From Pseudomonas iridis (lineage in GTDB: Bacteria; Pseudomonadota; Gammaproteobacteria; Pseudomonadales; Pseudomonadaceae), in contig NZ_JACXXO010000001.1 in NCBI RefSeq assembly GCF_017980685.1, positions 372,001-436,000 on the forward strand: DNA of 64,000 nucleotides. Direction: 5' to 3'. A program made the translations under genes and the position numbers. Position 1 is the first letter of the stretch. Each line of letters starts with the position of its first letter. A model generated the notes under the pieces. That model was not told the DNA's origin. It saw nothing but the letters and a program-made list of their open reading frames with translations, and ran no database searches. Of the stretch, positions 1-8,503 are shown one piece after another.

Positions 1-418
1 CCAGCAGCTCGGCCGGGTACTCGTGTTGCTTGCCATGCAGAGTGACGGTCAGCGGCAGACGCAACTCCAGTTGCGCACCGGGGGCCAGATCGTTGATCGG
101 GCGCAGGTCGATCTGGGTGGTGATGGTCGCGTCGGGGAATTGCTCGATCTGGAACAGCTCCTTGCGCATGCGCTCGTCACGCAGCGGGATGCCGCTGTTG
201 ATCGAATCCATCTCGACCTCGACCTCGGCGCGACCGTTCGGATCGACCTTGCCATGCAGCACCAGAAAGCGCTGCACTTCGGAGATGTGGGCGTTTTTCG
301 TGCTGACAAACGACAGCCGTGACGACTCGCCGTCCAGGTACCAATTGGCCTGCGCCGGCAACGCAGCGGCAGCCAGCAGCAGGCAGGACAGGGTTTTGTA
401 GAGGGAGCGGTTGAACAT
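1..418 (-). CDS. YceI family periplasmic protein (N-terminal part, truncated by window edge)
   Basis: The frame read from an ATG at 418 gives a signal peptide (MFNRSLYKTL..., cleavage after PAQA) followed by NWYLDGESSRLSFVSTKNAH, the typical beginning of a YceI lipocalin-like domain. The segment EMDSINSGIPLRDERM resembles the conserved YceI middle region, where these proteins carry a hydrophobic isoprenoid ligand in a beta barrel. About 139 residues are visible before the window edge, so the C-terminal third to half is missing. The physiological role of YceI proteins in pseudomonads is poorly defined; secretion to the periplasm is expected. It stands alone upstream of a small exported protein that begins on the same strand. 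Confidence 0.75.
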   Translation of the reverse strand, partial: MFNRSLYKTLSCLLLAAAALPAQANWYLDGESSRLSFVSTKNAHISEVQRFLVLHGKVDPNGRAEVEVEMDSINSGIPLRDERMRKELFQIEQFPDATITTQIDLRPINDLAPGAQLELRLPLTVTLHGKQHEYPAELL

Positions 419-483
419 TGCGGACTCGTGGGGGCGATAAACCTGAGCCGAACATTAACTGGCTGGGGCGTTATTGCAAATCG

Positions 484-522
484 AAGATCAAAAGATCGCA
501 GCCTGCGGCAGCTCCAGGGTTT
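484..522. repeat. Partial REP-like element (GATCAAAAGATCGCAGCCTGCGGCAGCTCC type)
   Basis: One arm of the repeat family seen in full at 16899-16967, 17962-18043, 22038-22117, 50739-50820 and 57990-58070. Here only a single half is present, between the YceI-like gene and the 98-residue protein gene. Confidence 0.7.
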
Positions 523-546
523 TCCGTTTGCAGGGCAATTGTGTGT

Positions 547-843
547 TCAGGGGTTGAGGCGGCAGCCCTGGCGCTCACTCAACCATTGCGCGCTGTTGCT
601 GCGGCCCATGCCGCTGACGCTGATGGTTTTGCTATCGACGTCATCGCTGAAGCCGCTGGTTGGCAGCCACTGCTTCACATAGCCGCGGCAATATTCGGCG
701 TCGTTGTTCATGACGTAGCGGCACGAACAATATTCCTTCGCTGTGTAGGCGCTGATGATGTCCGGGAAGGCCCAGAGGTTCTCGCGCTCATAGGCGATCC
801 AGCCGAGCAGCACGACAAGCAACACCAGCAAGAACCGCTTCAT
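547..843 (-). CDS. Small exported or membrane-anchored cysteine-containing protein, unknown function
   Basis: A 98-residue protein with an N-terminal hydrophobic segment (MKRFLLVLLVVLLGWIAY, residues 1-18) that can serve as signal peptide or membrane anchor. The rest is polar and contains four cysteines (EYCSCRY, EYCRGY and a C-terminal QGCRLNP), which fits a disulfide-bonded periplasmic domain. Its ATG overlaps the stop codon of the upstream serine hydrolase gene by four bases, so the two are translationally coupled and probably function together. I do not recognise a named family. It is a real gene by its overlap and its secretion-type N-terminus. Confidence 0.65.
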   Translation of the reverse strand: MKRFLLVLLVVLLGWIAYERENLWAFPDIISAYTAKEYCSCRYVMNNDAEYCRGYVKQWLPTSGFSDDVDSKTISVSGMGRSNSAQWLSERQGCRLNP

Positions 844-1913
844 GGCCGCACCGCCGCAAGCACACGCTTGAGCAGTTCGTTGTGGCGGTAGCTGCCGTCG
901 CGATCATCGGCGTAGCGCACGATCACCAGTTTTTCGCTGGGGATGACGTACAGCGCCTGGCCCCAATGACCCAGCGCGGCGAAGGTATCGGGCGGTGCAT
1001 CGGCCCACGGTGACGATGCGCCTTGCGCCGGGCGATTAAGCCACCAGTGGCCGCCGGGCACGGCTTCATCCTGATGGGCCTCGTAACCGGCGAAAGGTTG
1101 CAGGTTGAAGGTGAGCCATTCCTTGGGCAGCAATTGCCGATCATTCCAGCGTCCGTCGCGGGCCATCAACACACCGACACGCGCCAGATCCCGCGCGGTC
1201 AGGTAGGCATAGGACGATGCGACGAACGTACCGTTGGCATCGGTTTCCCACACGGCATGACGGATGCCCAACGGTTCGAACAGTGCTGTCCACGGATAGT
1301 CTGGATATCGCTTTGGGCCGACGATGGATTTCAAAGCTGCCGCCAGCAGATTGCTGTCACCGCTGGAGTAACGGAATGCCTGCCCCGGTACGGCGTAGCT
1401 GTGGTGATCGGCGGTGAATCGCGCCATGTCCTGGTGACCACGGGTGTAGAGCATCGCCACCACCGAGGATTTCAGCGGGGCGTATTCATAGTCTTCCTGC
1501 CAGTCGATGCCCGAGGCCCAATGCAGCAGATCGGCAATAGTGATCGCCGGGTGTTTCTCCAGCGCCGGGTAGAACTTCACGGCTGGATCATCGAGCTTGA
1601 ACAGGCCTTCACCGTAGGCAATGCCGAGTACGGTGGCCATCAGACTTTTGCTGATGGACCAGGTCAGGTGTGGGGTTTGTGCGTTAGTCGGGCCGGCGTA
1701 GCGCTCGTAGATGATCTGGCCATCGCGAATGATCAACAGGGCATCGGTGCGAATGCCCTGGCGAGTGGCATCGTCGCGGGGTGGGAAGGCGTAGGCCTGA
1801 AGATCCTCAACCGCTGTGATCTGCTGACCAACCGGCCACTGTTCGCCGGGCCATGATTCGGCCTGAACGGTGAAGCTGATCAGCAGCAGAAACAGCGACA
1901 GGCCTTTGAACAT
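840..1913 (-). CDS. Serine hydrolase, class C beta-lactamase / NylB-like family
   Basis: A 357-residue protein with a signal peptide (residues 1-18, TVQA|ES). It carries the SxxK nucleophile motif in TWSISKSLMATVLG (about residue 86) and the second motif region around RYSSGDSNLLAAALK, as in 6-aminohexanoate-dimer hydrolase and esterase relatives of class C beta-lactamases. The likely reaction is hydrolysis of an ester or amide in the periplasm; the substrate cannot be told from sequence. It is followed by a four-base overlap with the small exported protein gene. A true beta-lactamase role is unlikely because this subfamily is mostly esterase or amidase. Confidence 0.82.
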   Translation of the reverse strand: MFKGLSLFLLLISFTVQAESWPGEQWPVGQQITAVEDLQAYAFPPRDDATRQGIRTDALLIIRDGQIIYERYAGPTNAQTPHLTWSISKSLMATVLGIAYGEGLFKLDDPAVKFYPALEKHPAITIADLLHWASGIDWQEDYEYAPLKSSVVAMLYTRGHQDMARFTADHHSYAVPGQAFRYSSGDSNLLAAALKSIVGPKRYPDYPWTALFEPLGIRHAVWETDANGTFVASSYAYLTARDLARVGVLMARDGRWNDRQLLPKEWLTFNLQPFAGYEAHQDEAVPGGHWWLNRPAQGASSPWADAPPDTFAALGHWGQALYVIPSEKLVIVRYADDRDGSYRHNELLKRVLAAVRP

Positions 1914-1994
1914 GGTGAGGGCTCTTGGGGAGAACCTGCTGAGCGTAGTCGGGGCTCATGACAAATTGGCGATCCTGGCTGTTCATAAGGCCGT

Positions 1995-2086
1995 CATCGC
2001 TGGCAAGCCAGCTCCCACAGGGTGAATGGTGTCCAGACAATCTGTGGCAATCACACAATCCTGTGGGAGCTGGCTTGCCAGCGATG
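1995..2086. repeat. REP pair (GCTGGCAAGCCAGCTCCCACAG type)
   Basis: Two inverted copies of the CATCGCTGGCAAGCCAGC...CCCACAG element face each other across about 40 bases, between the starts of the serine hydrolase gene and the end of the acyl-CoA dehydrogenase-like gene. Same family at 4701-4795, 15269-15361 and 43855-43944. Confidence 0.9.
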
Positions 2087-2093
2087 GGGCCCG

Positions 2094-2972
2094 TCAGATC
2101 ACCGCCAAAGCCTTGGCCAGGCGCTTGGCTCTAGCGTTGGCGGCCAACTGCATCACCGCCTGATCACGCTGCCACATCTGCGCCCATTGCGGATCACCTT
2201 CGCTTAACGCTTGGTCAATCTCGGTGTTGAGCGCATCAAACTGCGCAAACAAACCACCGAGCAACACATGCCCCGCCGGATTGTTCGGCGGCTGTCGACT
2301 CATCTCCGCACACCCGGCCAGCAGCGCCAGCAAGCGCAGTTGCAGGGTCTGTGGCCAGTCGCTGTCCTGCCCGACGCCGTACAACCAGGCGGTCATCGCG
2401 CTCAGCACATAGACATCTTCCAGCGTGCGAAACGGTTTGACATAAGCATCCCAGCCGTCCCCCGCGAGCAACTCGCACAGAGCCCCATCGAGATGCAGCC
2501 GGCCATGGCTGATGTCGGGCATCAACGGCAGAGCCGGCAGTTTTTCCACCGTCACACCGGGCTCACCGGGATACACCACTGCCAGACTCAGGCGCGGCGT
2601 TGCGCCGGCCTCTTCACTGCGTGCGGCGATCAGCAGCCAGTCCGCCGCATCGCCGGCGGTGACGAAATCCTTGGCGCCACTCAAGCGTAAATCCGTCAGC
2701 CGCGTTTGCATGTCGGCCGGACGCAGGCTGCGCTGTTCGGTCGCACACAACGCGCCGAGGCTCAGCGGTGCGCTCGGCCACAACATGCGCAATGCCGCTT
2801 GATAACCGACCAGAAACGCCAGCCCAGGCGTCGCCATCCGCCGCCCGCCCGCCACCGCCAATTCGAACGGCGTGACGTTGCCCAACTGCTGCAACAACGT
2901 CGCAAAACCCTCGGCCAGGTCAGCAACGGCGGGCAATCGTTCACGGCTTTGCAACAGATCTGGCCAGGGCAT
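2094..2972 (-). CDS. Acyl-CoA dehydrogenase-family protein (short, divergent)
   Basis: A 292-residue protein that I place with the acyl-CoA dehydrogenase-like proteins of pseudomonads, from its length, the central LSGAKDFVTAGDAADWLLIAAR stretch (like the family's G-K-x-x-I/V-T-x-A-x-x-A-D-x-x-x-V region) and the alpha-helical C-terminus. It is shorter than the usual 380 residues and the C-terminal catalytic glutamate region is not obvious, so activity is uncertain. I chose the ATG at 2972 because AAGGAG lies six bases before it; an upstream ATG at 2996 lacks such a site. It is divergent from olsB, so the two may share the 150-base promoter region and a link to acyl metabolism. Confidence 0.6.
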   Translation of the reverse strand: MPWPDLLQSRERLPAVADLAEGFATLLQQLGNVTPFELAVAGGRRMATPGLAFLVGYQAALRMLWPSAPLSLGALCATEQRSLRPADMQTRLTDLRLSGAKDFVTAGDAADWLLIAARSEEAGATPRLSLAVVYPGEPGVTVEKLPALPLMPDISHGRLHLDGALCELLAGDGWDAYVKPFRTLEDVYVLSAMTAWLYGVGQDSDWPQTLQLRLLALLAGCAEMSRQPPNNPAGHVLLGGLFAQFDALNTEIDQALSEGDPQWAQMWQRDQAVMQLAANARAKRLAKALAVI

Positions 2973-3125
2973 AAGAGGCTCCTTGTGGGCTGTCATATAA
3001 GCATCACCAAAGGTTCATGGCGATGACACCGGGGCTACATAGCCTGACTTTGCACAACACGGCTGCATAAAGAAAGTCGATCGGCTGCAACCCATGACGG
3101 GTTCAAGGCCCGTACGGAGATTCAA

Positions 3126-3881
3126 ATGACTCAGATCGCCCGCATCAGCGACACCGGCAATGAACGCCGTCTGCAAGCCGAACGCCTGATCGGCGCCGAA
3201 GCCTTGCAGCAAGCCCAGGCCCTGCGATTCAGCGTCTTCAGCGGCGAGTTCAACGCCAAACTGAAAGGCGCGGAACTGGGTCTGGACATGGATGATTATG
3301 ATGTTCACTGCAGCCACATCGGCGTGCGTGACCTCAACACTGGTCGCCTGGTCGCGACCACGCGGTTGCTCGATCACACCGCCGCGAGCAGCCTTGGCAA
3401 GTTCTACAGCGAAGAAGAATTCAGCCTGCATGGCCTCGCCCATCTGCAAGGCCCGATCCTGGAAATCGGCCGCACCTGCGTCGACCCGGCCTACCGTAAC
3501 GGCGGGACGATTGCAGTGCTGTGGGGTGAATTGGCCGAAGTGTTGAACGAGGGCGGCTACAGCTATCTGATGGGTTGCGCGAGCATCCCGATGCAGGACG
3601 GTGGCGTACAGGCCCACGCGATCATGCAGCGTCTGCGCGAACGTTATCTGTGCACCGAAAACTTGCGTGCCGAGCCAAAAAAACCGCTGCCAACCCTCGA
3701 TATTCCGTCGAACGTGATCGCCGAAATGCCGCCGCTGCTCAAGGCTTATATGCGCTTGGGCGCGAAGATCTGCGGCGAGCCGTGCTGGGACGAAGACTTC
3801 CAGGTCGCCGACGTGTTCATCCTGCTCAAGCGCGACGAACTCTGCCCGCGCTACGCCAAGCACTTCAAGGCGGCCGTGTGA
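3126..3881 (+). CDS. olsB: Ornithine N-acyltransferase OlsB (L-ornithine N(alpha)-acyltransferase)
   Basis: This 251-residue GNAT-fold protein matches the hemolysin-like acyltransferase OlsB, which transfers a 3-hydroxyacyl chain from acyl carrier protein to ornithine to make lyso-ornithine lipid. The motif [15 protein letters not shown] (residues 113-127) is the conserved acyl-donor binding region of this family. GGAG lies six bases before the ATG. The stop codon overlaps the olsA start by one base (TGATG), giving the usual olsBA operon. Ornithine lipid is a phosphorus-free membrane lipid made under phosphate limitation in pseudomonads; no clear Pho box was recognised. Confidence 0.9.
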   Translation: MTQIARISDTGNERRLQAERLIGAEALQQAQALRFSVFSGEFNAKLKGAELGLDMDDYDVHCSHIGVRDLNTGRLVATTRLLDHTAASSLGKFYSEEEFSLHGLAHLQGPILEIGRTCVDPAYRNGGTIAVLWGELAEVLNEGGYSYLMGCASIPMQDGGVQAHAIMQRLRERYLCTENLRAEPKKPLPTLDIPSNVIAEMPPLLKAYMRLGAKICGEPCWDEDFQVADVFILLKRDELCPRYAKHFKAAV

Positions 3882-4672
3882 TGAGCCGGTTGCGGGTTTA
3901 CGCGCGGATCGCGCGAGTGCTGCTGGTGGTATCGCTGGGATTGACCATGGCCAGTCTGTTCGGCGTGTTCGAGAGGATTGGCCTGGCGCACTCGATGGAA
4001 CGTCGCCAGCGCTGGTCGCGCTTTTTCATGGCGCGCCTGAGCAATGCCCTGCCCTTTCGCATGACCGTCCACGGTGAACTGCCAAAGCAGCCGATGTTGT
4101 GGGTCAGCAATCATGTGTCGTGGACCGATATTCCGCTGCTGGGCATGCTCACACCGCTATCGTTTCTGTCCAAGGCCGAAGTGCGCACCTGGCCGGTCGC
4201 GGGTTGGCTCGCAGCCAAGGCTGGCAGCCTGTTTATCCGCCGTGGCTCGGGCGACAGCCAGTTGATCCGCAAACAGATGACCCGGCACCTGCAAACCGAT
4301 CATTCACTGCTGATGTTCCCGGAAGGCACGACCACCGATGGCCGTTCACTGCGCACCTTTCACGGTCGCTTGCTGTCGGCGGCGATTGATTCAGAGGTGA
4401 TGTTGCAACCGGTGGCGATCCGTTATCTGCGTGACGGCGAAGTCGATACGTTGGCACCGTTCATTGGTGACGATGATCTGCTGTCGCACCTGATGCGTCT
4501 GTTCAGCAATGATTGCGGCGACGTCGAAGTGCATCTGCTCAAGCCGATCGCCTGCGAGGGCCGGGAACGTGCGGCGCTGGCGTTTGAAGCGCAGCAGGCG
4601 GTGCAGAAGGTGTTGTTTGGATCGATTCCGGAAACCCGACAATCCCCAATGCGCCCGACAATCGCCGCCTGA
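3881..4672 (+). CDS. olsA: 1-acyl-sn-glycerol-3-phosphate acyltransferase-like OlsA (lyso-ornithine lipid acyltransferase)
   Basis: This 263-residue PlsC-family protein contains the acyltransferase motifs NHVSWTD (residues 77-83, the NHx4D catalytic motif) and FPEGT (146-150). An N-terminal membrane segment lies at about residues 12-30. In this context it is OlsA, which adds the second acyl chain to lyso-ornithine lipid at the inner membrane. The start at 3881 overlaps the last base of olsB; an in-frame upstream ATG inside olsB is not credible. A REP pair follows the stop codon. Confidence 0.9.
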   Translation: MSRLRVYARIARVLLVVSLGLTMASLFGVFERIGLAHSMERRQRWSRFFMARLSNALPFRMTVHGELPKQPMLWVSNHVSWTDIPLLGMLTPLSFLSKAEVRTWPVAGWLAAKAGSLFIRRGSGDSQLIRKQMTRHLQTDHSLLMFPEGTTTDGRSLRTFHGRLLSAAIDSEVMLQPVAIRYLRDGEVDTLAPFIGDDDLLSHLMRLFSNDCGDVEVHLLKPIACEGRERAALAFEAQQAVQKVLFGSIPETRQSPMRPTIAA

Positions 4673-4700
4673 AATACAAATTCAGAAATCACCCTCGGCC

Positions 4701-4795
4701 CCTGTGGGAGCTGGCTTGCCAGCGATAGCGGTAGACCAGCCGACACGAATGTTGAATGTGCTGACGCCATCGCTGGCAAGCCAGCTCCCACAGGG
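4701..4795. repeat. REP pair (GCTGGCAAGCCAGCTCCCAC type)
   Basis: Inverted copies CCTGTGGGAGCTGGCTTGCC and GGCAAGCCAGCTCCCACAGG lie in the 125-base gap between the convergent olsA and ACP phosphodiesterase genes. Confidence 0.9.
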
Positions 4796-4797
4796 AT

Positions 4798-5376
4798 TCA
4801 GGGGGTTGCTGGAGACTGGGCGAAATCCTGGAGTTGCGGATAGAAAAGTCGGAAGTCTTCACTCAGCGGCTCATACAACCGCCGCAATTCCTGCATCGCC
4901 CCCGCCAGTTCCTCTGGCCGGCTCAATCGCCGGGAGATCCCGCGCAGCACCTGATCAAGCACTTCAAACTCCTGATACGAGCCCAACCAGTCATTGGCGA
5001 CCATGTGCGGCGCAATCTTCGCCAGGCGCTCGGGCAATTGCGGTTCGCGGGACAACACTCCATAAACGTCAGCGGTGAACTGCGCCAGCGGTTGATCCGC
5101 GTACAACCGCCAGTCCCGCGCCAGACAGTGGTCGAAAAAGACATCAAGGACGATCCCGGCATAACGCCGACGGGTATCGGAAAACCGCCCCAGCGCGATG
5201 TCCACCAGCGGATGGCGATCAGTGAACACGTCAATCCGTCGATGCAGTTGAATCCCCGCCTCGATCTCCGGGGCAAACTGGCCTTGCAGCCGGCCTTTGA
5301 CGAAATCGCCATACAGACTGCCGAGTAATTGGTCGGGGCGCTGGCCACCGAGATGCAAATGTGCAAGATAGTTCAT
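4798..5376 (-). CDS. acpH: Acyl carrier protein phosphodiesterase (AcpH/YajB family)
   Basis: This 192-residue protein has the family's opening MNYLAHLHLGG and the metal-binding histidine/aspartate pattern GDFVKGRL...LHRRIDVFTDRHP...DVFFDHCLARDW. AcpH hydrolyses the phosphodiester bond of holo-ACP, releasing 4'-phosphopantetheine and apo-ACP, in the cytoplasm. The full family length is present. It is convergent with olsA, whose pathway also depends on ACP-bound acyl chains, although the two are separated by a REP pair and are probably not co-regulated. Confidence 0.88.
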   Translation of the reverse strand: MNYLAHLHLGGQRPDQLLGSLYGDFVKGRLQGQFAPEIEAGIQLHRRIDVFTDRHPLVDIALGRFSDTRRRYAGIVLDVFFDHCLARDWRLYADQPLAQFTADVYGVLSREPQLPERLAKIAPHMVANDWLGSYQEFEVLDQVLRGISRRLSRPEELAGAMQELRRLYEPLSEDFRLFYPQLQDFAQSPATP

Positions 5377-5432
5377 GGGCGCAGCTTAGCACCGCGCCCT
5401 CGTTCCAATACACCCAGCGTATCGTTATAACC

Positions 5433-5522
5433 CGATATACCGATTTGTGCGGTCGTCAGATCAAAATCATATTGGTATATCGCGAAGTAGCGATTTAAAG
5501 TTCGCCTCATCGCGATATAGCG
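5433..5522. promoter_or_regulatory. Candidate operator array in front of the arsR-type regulator
   Basis: CGATATACC at 5433-5441 and its exact inverse GGTATATCG at 5474-5482 form an inverted repeat, followed by TCGCGATATAGCG at 5510-5522. All three share a CGATAT or ATATCG core. They lie 24 to 113 bases before the ATG of the ArsR-family gene, which fits autoregulation of the regulator-MFS-xenB operon. Confidence 0.5.
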
Positions 5523-5545
5523 TTTTACACACCGAGCACCCTGCC

Positions 5546-5848
5546 ATGAACCTTGACCTCGACGAAATAATAAAAGCCCTGGCACACCCAGTACGGCGAG
5601 ACATCCTCAACTGGCTGAAAGACCCGAAAGGCGAATTCCCGGAACAGTTGCACAACCATGAGTACGGCATTTGCGCCGGGCAGATCGATCAACGCTGCGG
5701 CCTGTCGCAATCAACCGTGTCCGCCCATTTGGCGACCCTGCAACGCGCCGGACTGATCAGCAGCCAGAAGGCCGGTCAATGGCACTTTTTCAAACGTAAC
5801 GAGGACGTCATTCAGGCGTTCCTCAGCACACTCAGTAAAGAGCTCTGA
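5546..5848 (+). CDS. ArsR/SmtB-family winged-helix transcriptional regulator
   Basis: This 100-residue protein begins MNLDLDEIIKALAHPVRRDI and contains a winged-helix DNA-binding domain with recognition helix LSQSTVSAHLATLQRAGLI (about residues 54-72). Only one short cysteine-containing stretch (YGICAGQIDQRCG) is present and the classical ELCVCDL metal-binding box is absent. The ligand is therefore probably an organic or electrophilic compound rather than arsenite. It is 34 bases upstream of the MFS exporter gene, and inverted repeats in front of it suggest autorepression. The operon arrangement suggests control of xenobiotic export and reduction. Confidence 0.85.
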   Translation: MNLDLDEIIKALAHPVRRDILNWLKDPKGEFPEQLHNHEYGICAGQIDQRCGLSQSTVSAHLATLQRAGLISSQKAGQWHFFKRNEDVIQAFLSTLSKEL

Positions 5849-5882
5849 CCCTTAACGTCAGCCAGCCCACAAGGAAACAACG

Positions 5883-7049
5883 ATGCCCCTCTCGCTACTC
5901 ATACTCGCCTTGAGCGCCTTCGCCATCGGCACCACCGAATTCGTCATCATGGGCCTGCTGCCCGATGTGGCGGCCGACCTCGGCGTGTCGATTCCCGGCG
6001 CCGGCTGGCTGGTGACCGGTTACGCCCTGGGCGTGGCCATTGGTGCGCCGTTCATGGCACTGGCCACCGCCAGACTGCCGCGCAAGGCTGCACTGGTCGC
6101 GCTGATGGGCATCTTTATTGTCGGCAACCTGCTCTGTGCAATGGCCAGTGACTACAACGTGCTGATGTTCGCCCGTGTCGTCACCGCGCTTTGCCACGGT
6201 GCGTTCTTCGGTATCGGTTCGGTGGTAGCGGCAGGTCTGGTGGCGCCGAACAAACGCGCTTCGGCAGTCGCCCTGATGTTTACCGGTTTGACCCTGGCCA
6301 ACGTCCTCGGCGTGCCGCTGGGCACCGCATTGGGTCAGGAGGCCGGCTGGCGTTCGACCTTCTGGGCAGTGACCGTGATCGGTGTGATCGCGCTGATCGG
6401 CCTGATCCGCTTCCTGCCGGCCAAACGTGACGAAGAAAAGCTCGATATGCGCGCCGAACTCGCCGCCCTCAAAGGCGCCGGTATCTGGCTGTCGCTGAGC
6501 ATGACCGCTCTGTTCGCTGCCTCGATGTTCACCCTCTTCACCTACGTCGCCCCGCTGCTCGGCGATGTCACTGGCGTCTCGCCAAAAGGCGTGACCTGGA
6601 CGCTGCTGTTGATCGGTCTCGGTCTTACCGTCGGCAACATCATCGGCGGCAAGCTCGCAGACAAACGCCTCGCTGCCACCCTGATTGGCGTGTTCGTGGC
6701 GATGGCGGTGATTTCCACGGTGTTGAGCTGGACCAGCGTCGCGCTGATCCCGACTGAAATCACCTTGTTCCTCTGGGCCACTGCTTCATTCGCAGCCGTA
6801 CCGGCACTGCAAATCAACGTAGTGACCTTCGGCAAAGCTGCACCGAACCTGGTCTCGACCCTGAACATCGGCGCGTTCAACGTCGGTAACGCCCTCGGCG
6901 CCTGGGTCGGCGGCAGCGTCATCGCCCACGGCTTCGGCCTGACCAGCGTGCCTCTGGCCGCCGCTGCCCTGGCAGTGCTTGCCCTGCTGGTGACCCTGAT
7001 TACTTTCCGTCAGAACGGCAATGCCGAACTGGCCCCTGCGACTCACTGA
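5883..7049 (+). CDS. MFS transporter, DHA1 (AraJ/YdhP-like) efflux family
   Basis: This 388-residue protein has about 12 membrane segments. It opens with LSAFAIGTTEFVIMGLLPDVA, the motif of the DHA1 sugar-efflux/AraJ-like drug:H+ antiporter group, and continues GWLVTGYALGVAIGAPFMALATARLPRK with the loop 2-3 motif A region. AAGGAA precedes the ATG by five bases. It lies between the ArsR-type regulator and xenB, with 31 bases to xenB, so the three form one operon. Export of a small electrophile or of a product of the reductase is a reasonable inference; the substrate is not visible. Confidence 0.88.
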   Translation: MPLSLLILALSAFAIGTTEFVIMGLLPDVAADLGVSIPGAGWLVTGYALGVAIGAPFMALATARLPRKAALVALMGIFIVGNLLCAMASDYNVLMFARVVTALCHGAFFGIGSVVAAGLVAPNKRASAVALMFTGLTLANVLGVPLGTALGQEAGWRSTFWAVTVIGVIALIGLIRFLPAKRDEEKLDMRAELAALKGAGIWLSLSMTALFAASMFTLFTYVAPLLGDVTGVSPKGVTWTLLLIGLGLTVGNIIGGKLADKRLAATLIGVFVAMAVISTVLSWTSVALIPTEITLFLWATASFAAVPALQINVVTFGKAAPNLVSTLNIGAFNVGNALGAWVGGSVIAHGFGLTSVPLAAAALAVLALLVTLITFRQNGNAELAPATH

Positions 7050-7080
7050 TTAACCACTTAAACCAAGAGGGTTGTATTTC

Positions 7081-8130
7081 ATGGCAACTATTTTCGATCC
7101 GATCAAACTGGGCGACATCGAGCTGGCCAACCGCATCATCATGGCCCCGCTGACCCGCTGCCGCGCTGACGAAGGCCGTGTGCCAAACGCGCTGATGGCC
7201 GAGTACTACGTACAACGCGCCTCCGCCGGCCTGATTCTCAGCGAAGCCACTTCGGTGACCCCGATGGGTGTCGGCTATCCGGACACCCCGGGCATCTGGT
7301 CGAACGATCAGGTGCGTGGCTGGACCAACGTGACCAAAGCCATTCACGCCGCCGGCGGCAAGATCTTCCTGCAACTGTGGCACGTGGGCCGGATCTCTCA
7401 CCCTTCGTATTTGAACGGTGAAGCACCGGTCGCACCGAGCGCTATCCAGCCCAAAGGTCACGTCAGCCTGGTGCGTCCAATGGCCGACTACCCAACCCCG
7501 CGCGCACTGGAAACCGCTGAAATCGCCGAGATCGTCGACGCGTATCGCACCGGTGCCGAGAACGCCAAGGCGGCCGGTTTTGATGGCGTGGAAATCCACG
7601 GCGCCAACGGTTACCTGCTCGACCAGTTCCTGCAAAGCAGCACCAACCAGCGCACCGACAATTACGGCGGCTCCCTGGAAAACCGTGCCCGCTTGCTGCT
7701 GGAAGTGACTGACGCGGCAATCGAAGTCTGGGGCGCCGGTCGTGTCGGCGTGCACCTTGCACCACGCGCTGATTCCCACGACATGGGCGACGACAATCTG
7801 GCTGAAACCTTCACCTATGTGGCACGTGAGCTGGGCAAGCGTGGCATCGCCTTCATCTGCTCCCGCGAGAAAGAAGGCGCCGACAGCCTCGGCCCGCAAC
7901 TCAAGGAAGCCTTCGGCGGCCCGTACATCGCCAACGAACGCTTCACCAAGGACAGCGCCAACGCATGGCTGGCCAGCGGCAAGGCTGACGCCGTGGCGTT
8001 CGGTGTACCGTTCATTGCTAACCCGGATCTGCCGGCGCGCTTGAAAGCCGATGCGCCGCTGAACGAGCCACACCCGGAAACGTTCTACGCTAAAGGCCCG
8101 GTTGGCTACATCGACTATCCAACGCTGTAA
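7081..8130 (+). CDS. xenB: Old yellow enzyme family xenobiotic/alkene reductase (XenB type)
   Basis: This 349-residue FMN-dependent ene-reductase has the OYE N-terminus IFDPIKLGDIELANRIIMAP, the FMN/substrate region HVGRISHPSYLNG, the substrate-binding pair HGANGYLLDQFLQ and the FMN-phosphate region near the C-terminus. Close resemblance to XenB of fluorescent pseudomonads suggests NADPH-dependent reduction of activated alkenes, nitro groups and nitrate esters. AAGAGG lies eight bases before the ATG at 7081. It is the last gene of the arsR-MFS-xenB operon and is followed by a clear terminator. NemA is the nearest alternative name. Confidence 0.9.
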   Translation: MATIFDPIKLGDIELANRIIMAPLTRCRADEGRVPNALMAEYYVQRASAGLILSEATSVTPMGVGYPDTPGIWSNDQVRGWTNVTKAIHAAGGKIFLQLWHVGRISHPSYLNGEAPVAPSAIQPKGHVSLVRPMADYPTPRALETAEIAEIVDAYRTGAENAKAAGFDGVEIHGANGYLLDQFLQSSTNQRTDNYGGSLENRARLLLEVTDAAIEVWGAGRVGVHLAPRADSHDMGDDNLAETFTYVARELGKRGIAFICSREKEGADSLGPQLKEAFGGPYIANERFTKDSANAWLASGKADAVAFGVPFIANPDLPARLKADAPLNEPHPETFYAKGPVGYIDYPTL

Positions 8131-8150
8131 GCCTTGACGCAGAAACGCAA

Positions 8151-8184
8151 AAGCCCCCGACTTGTGAGTGTCGGGGGCTTTTTT
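8151..8184 (+). terminator. Rho-independent terminator after xenB
   Basis: AAGCCCCCGA and TCGGGGGCTT form a 10-bp stem with a ten-base loop, followed by a run of T. Confidence 0.9.
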
Positions 8185-8221
8185 GTGTTCGCCTGGAGAT
8201 TGATTGCGCGGTGTGAGACCT

Positions 8222-8371
8222 GGCCCCTCACCCCAGCCCTCTCCCGAGGGCGAGGGAGCCGATTCATGTGGCTTTCGAACCTGAGTTCGGCTCGTATTTC
8301 AAGTCGGCGCAACTTGAAAGATCACCTCGGTCAGTTCCCTCTCCCTTGGGAGAGGGCTAGGGTGAGGGGCT
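8222..8371. repeat. REP-like inverted repeat (CCCTCACCCYAGCCCTCTCCC type)
   Basis: GGCCCCTCACCCCAGCCCTC near 8223 and its inverse GAGGGCTAGGGTGAGGGGC near 8353 bracket about 110 bases of intergenic DNA. Inner CTCCCGAGGGCGAGGGAG and CTCCCTTGGGAGAG hairpins are also present. The element fills most of the 373-base gap between xenB and emhR; nothing else was recognised there except the xenB terminator. Confidence 0.8.
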
Positions 8372-8503
8372 AGCGGCCTACACGGTTTAACAAGAGCGAC
8401 ACAATTCCCCTACAAAATCCGTCATTCACTCCCTGTAAACTGCGCGCCACAAATCTGTATAAAAGCAGGCCAACTGACATAAGCTGTGCCAATTACAGAT
8501 TGT

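Noticed and set aside
388..398. IclR- or RpoD-type promoters near the window start
   Set aside because: No hexamer pair with acceptable spacing could be seen; any call would be arbitrary.
8219..8371. CRISPR-like spacing of repeated sequences
   Set aside because: Only inverted REP-type pairs occur; no direct repeats with regular spacers were seen anywhere in the window.
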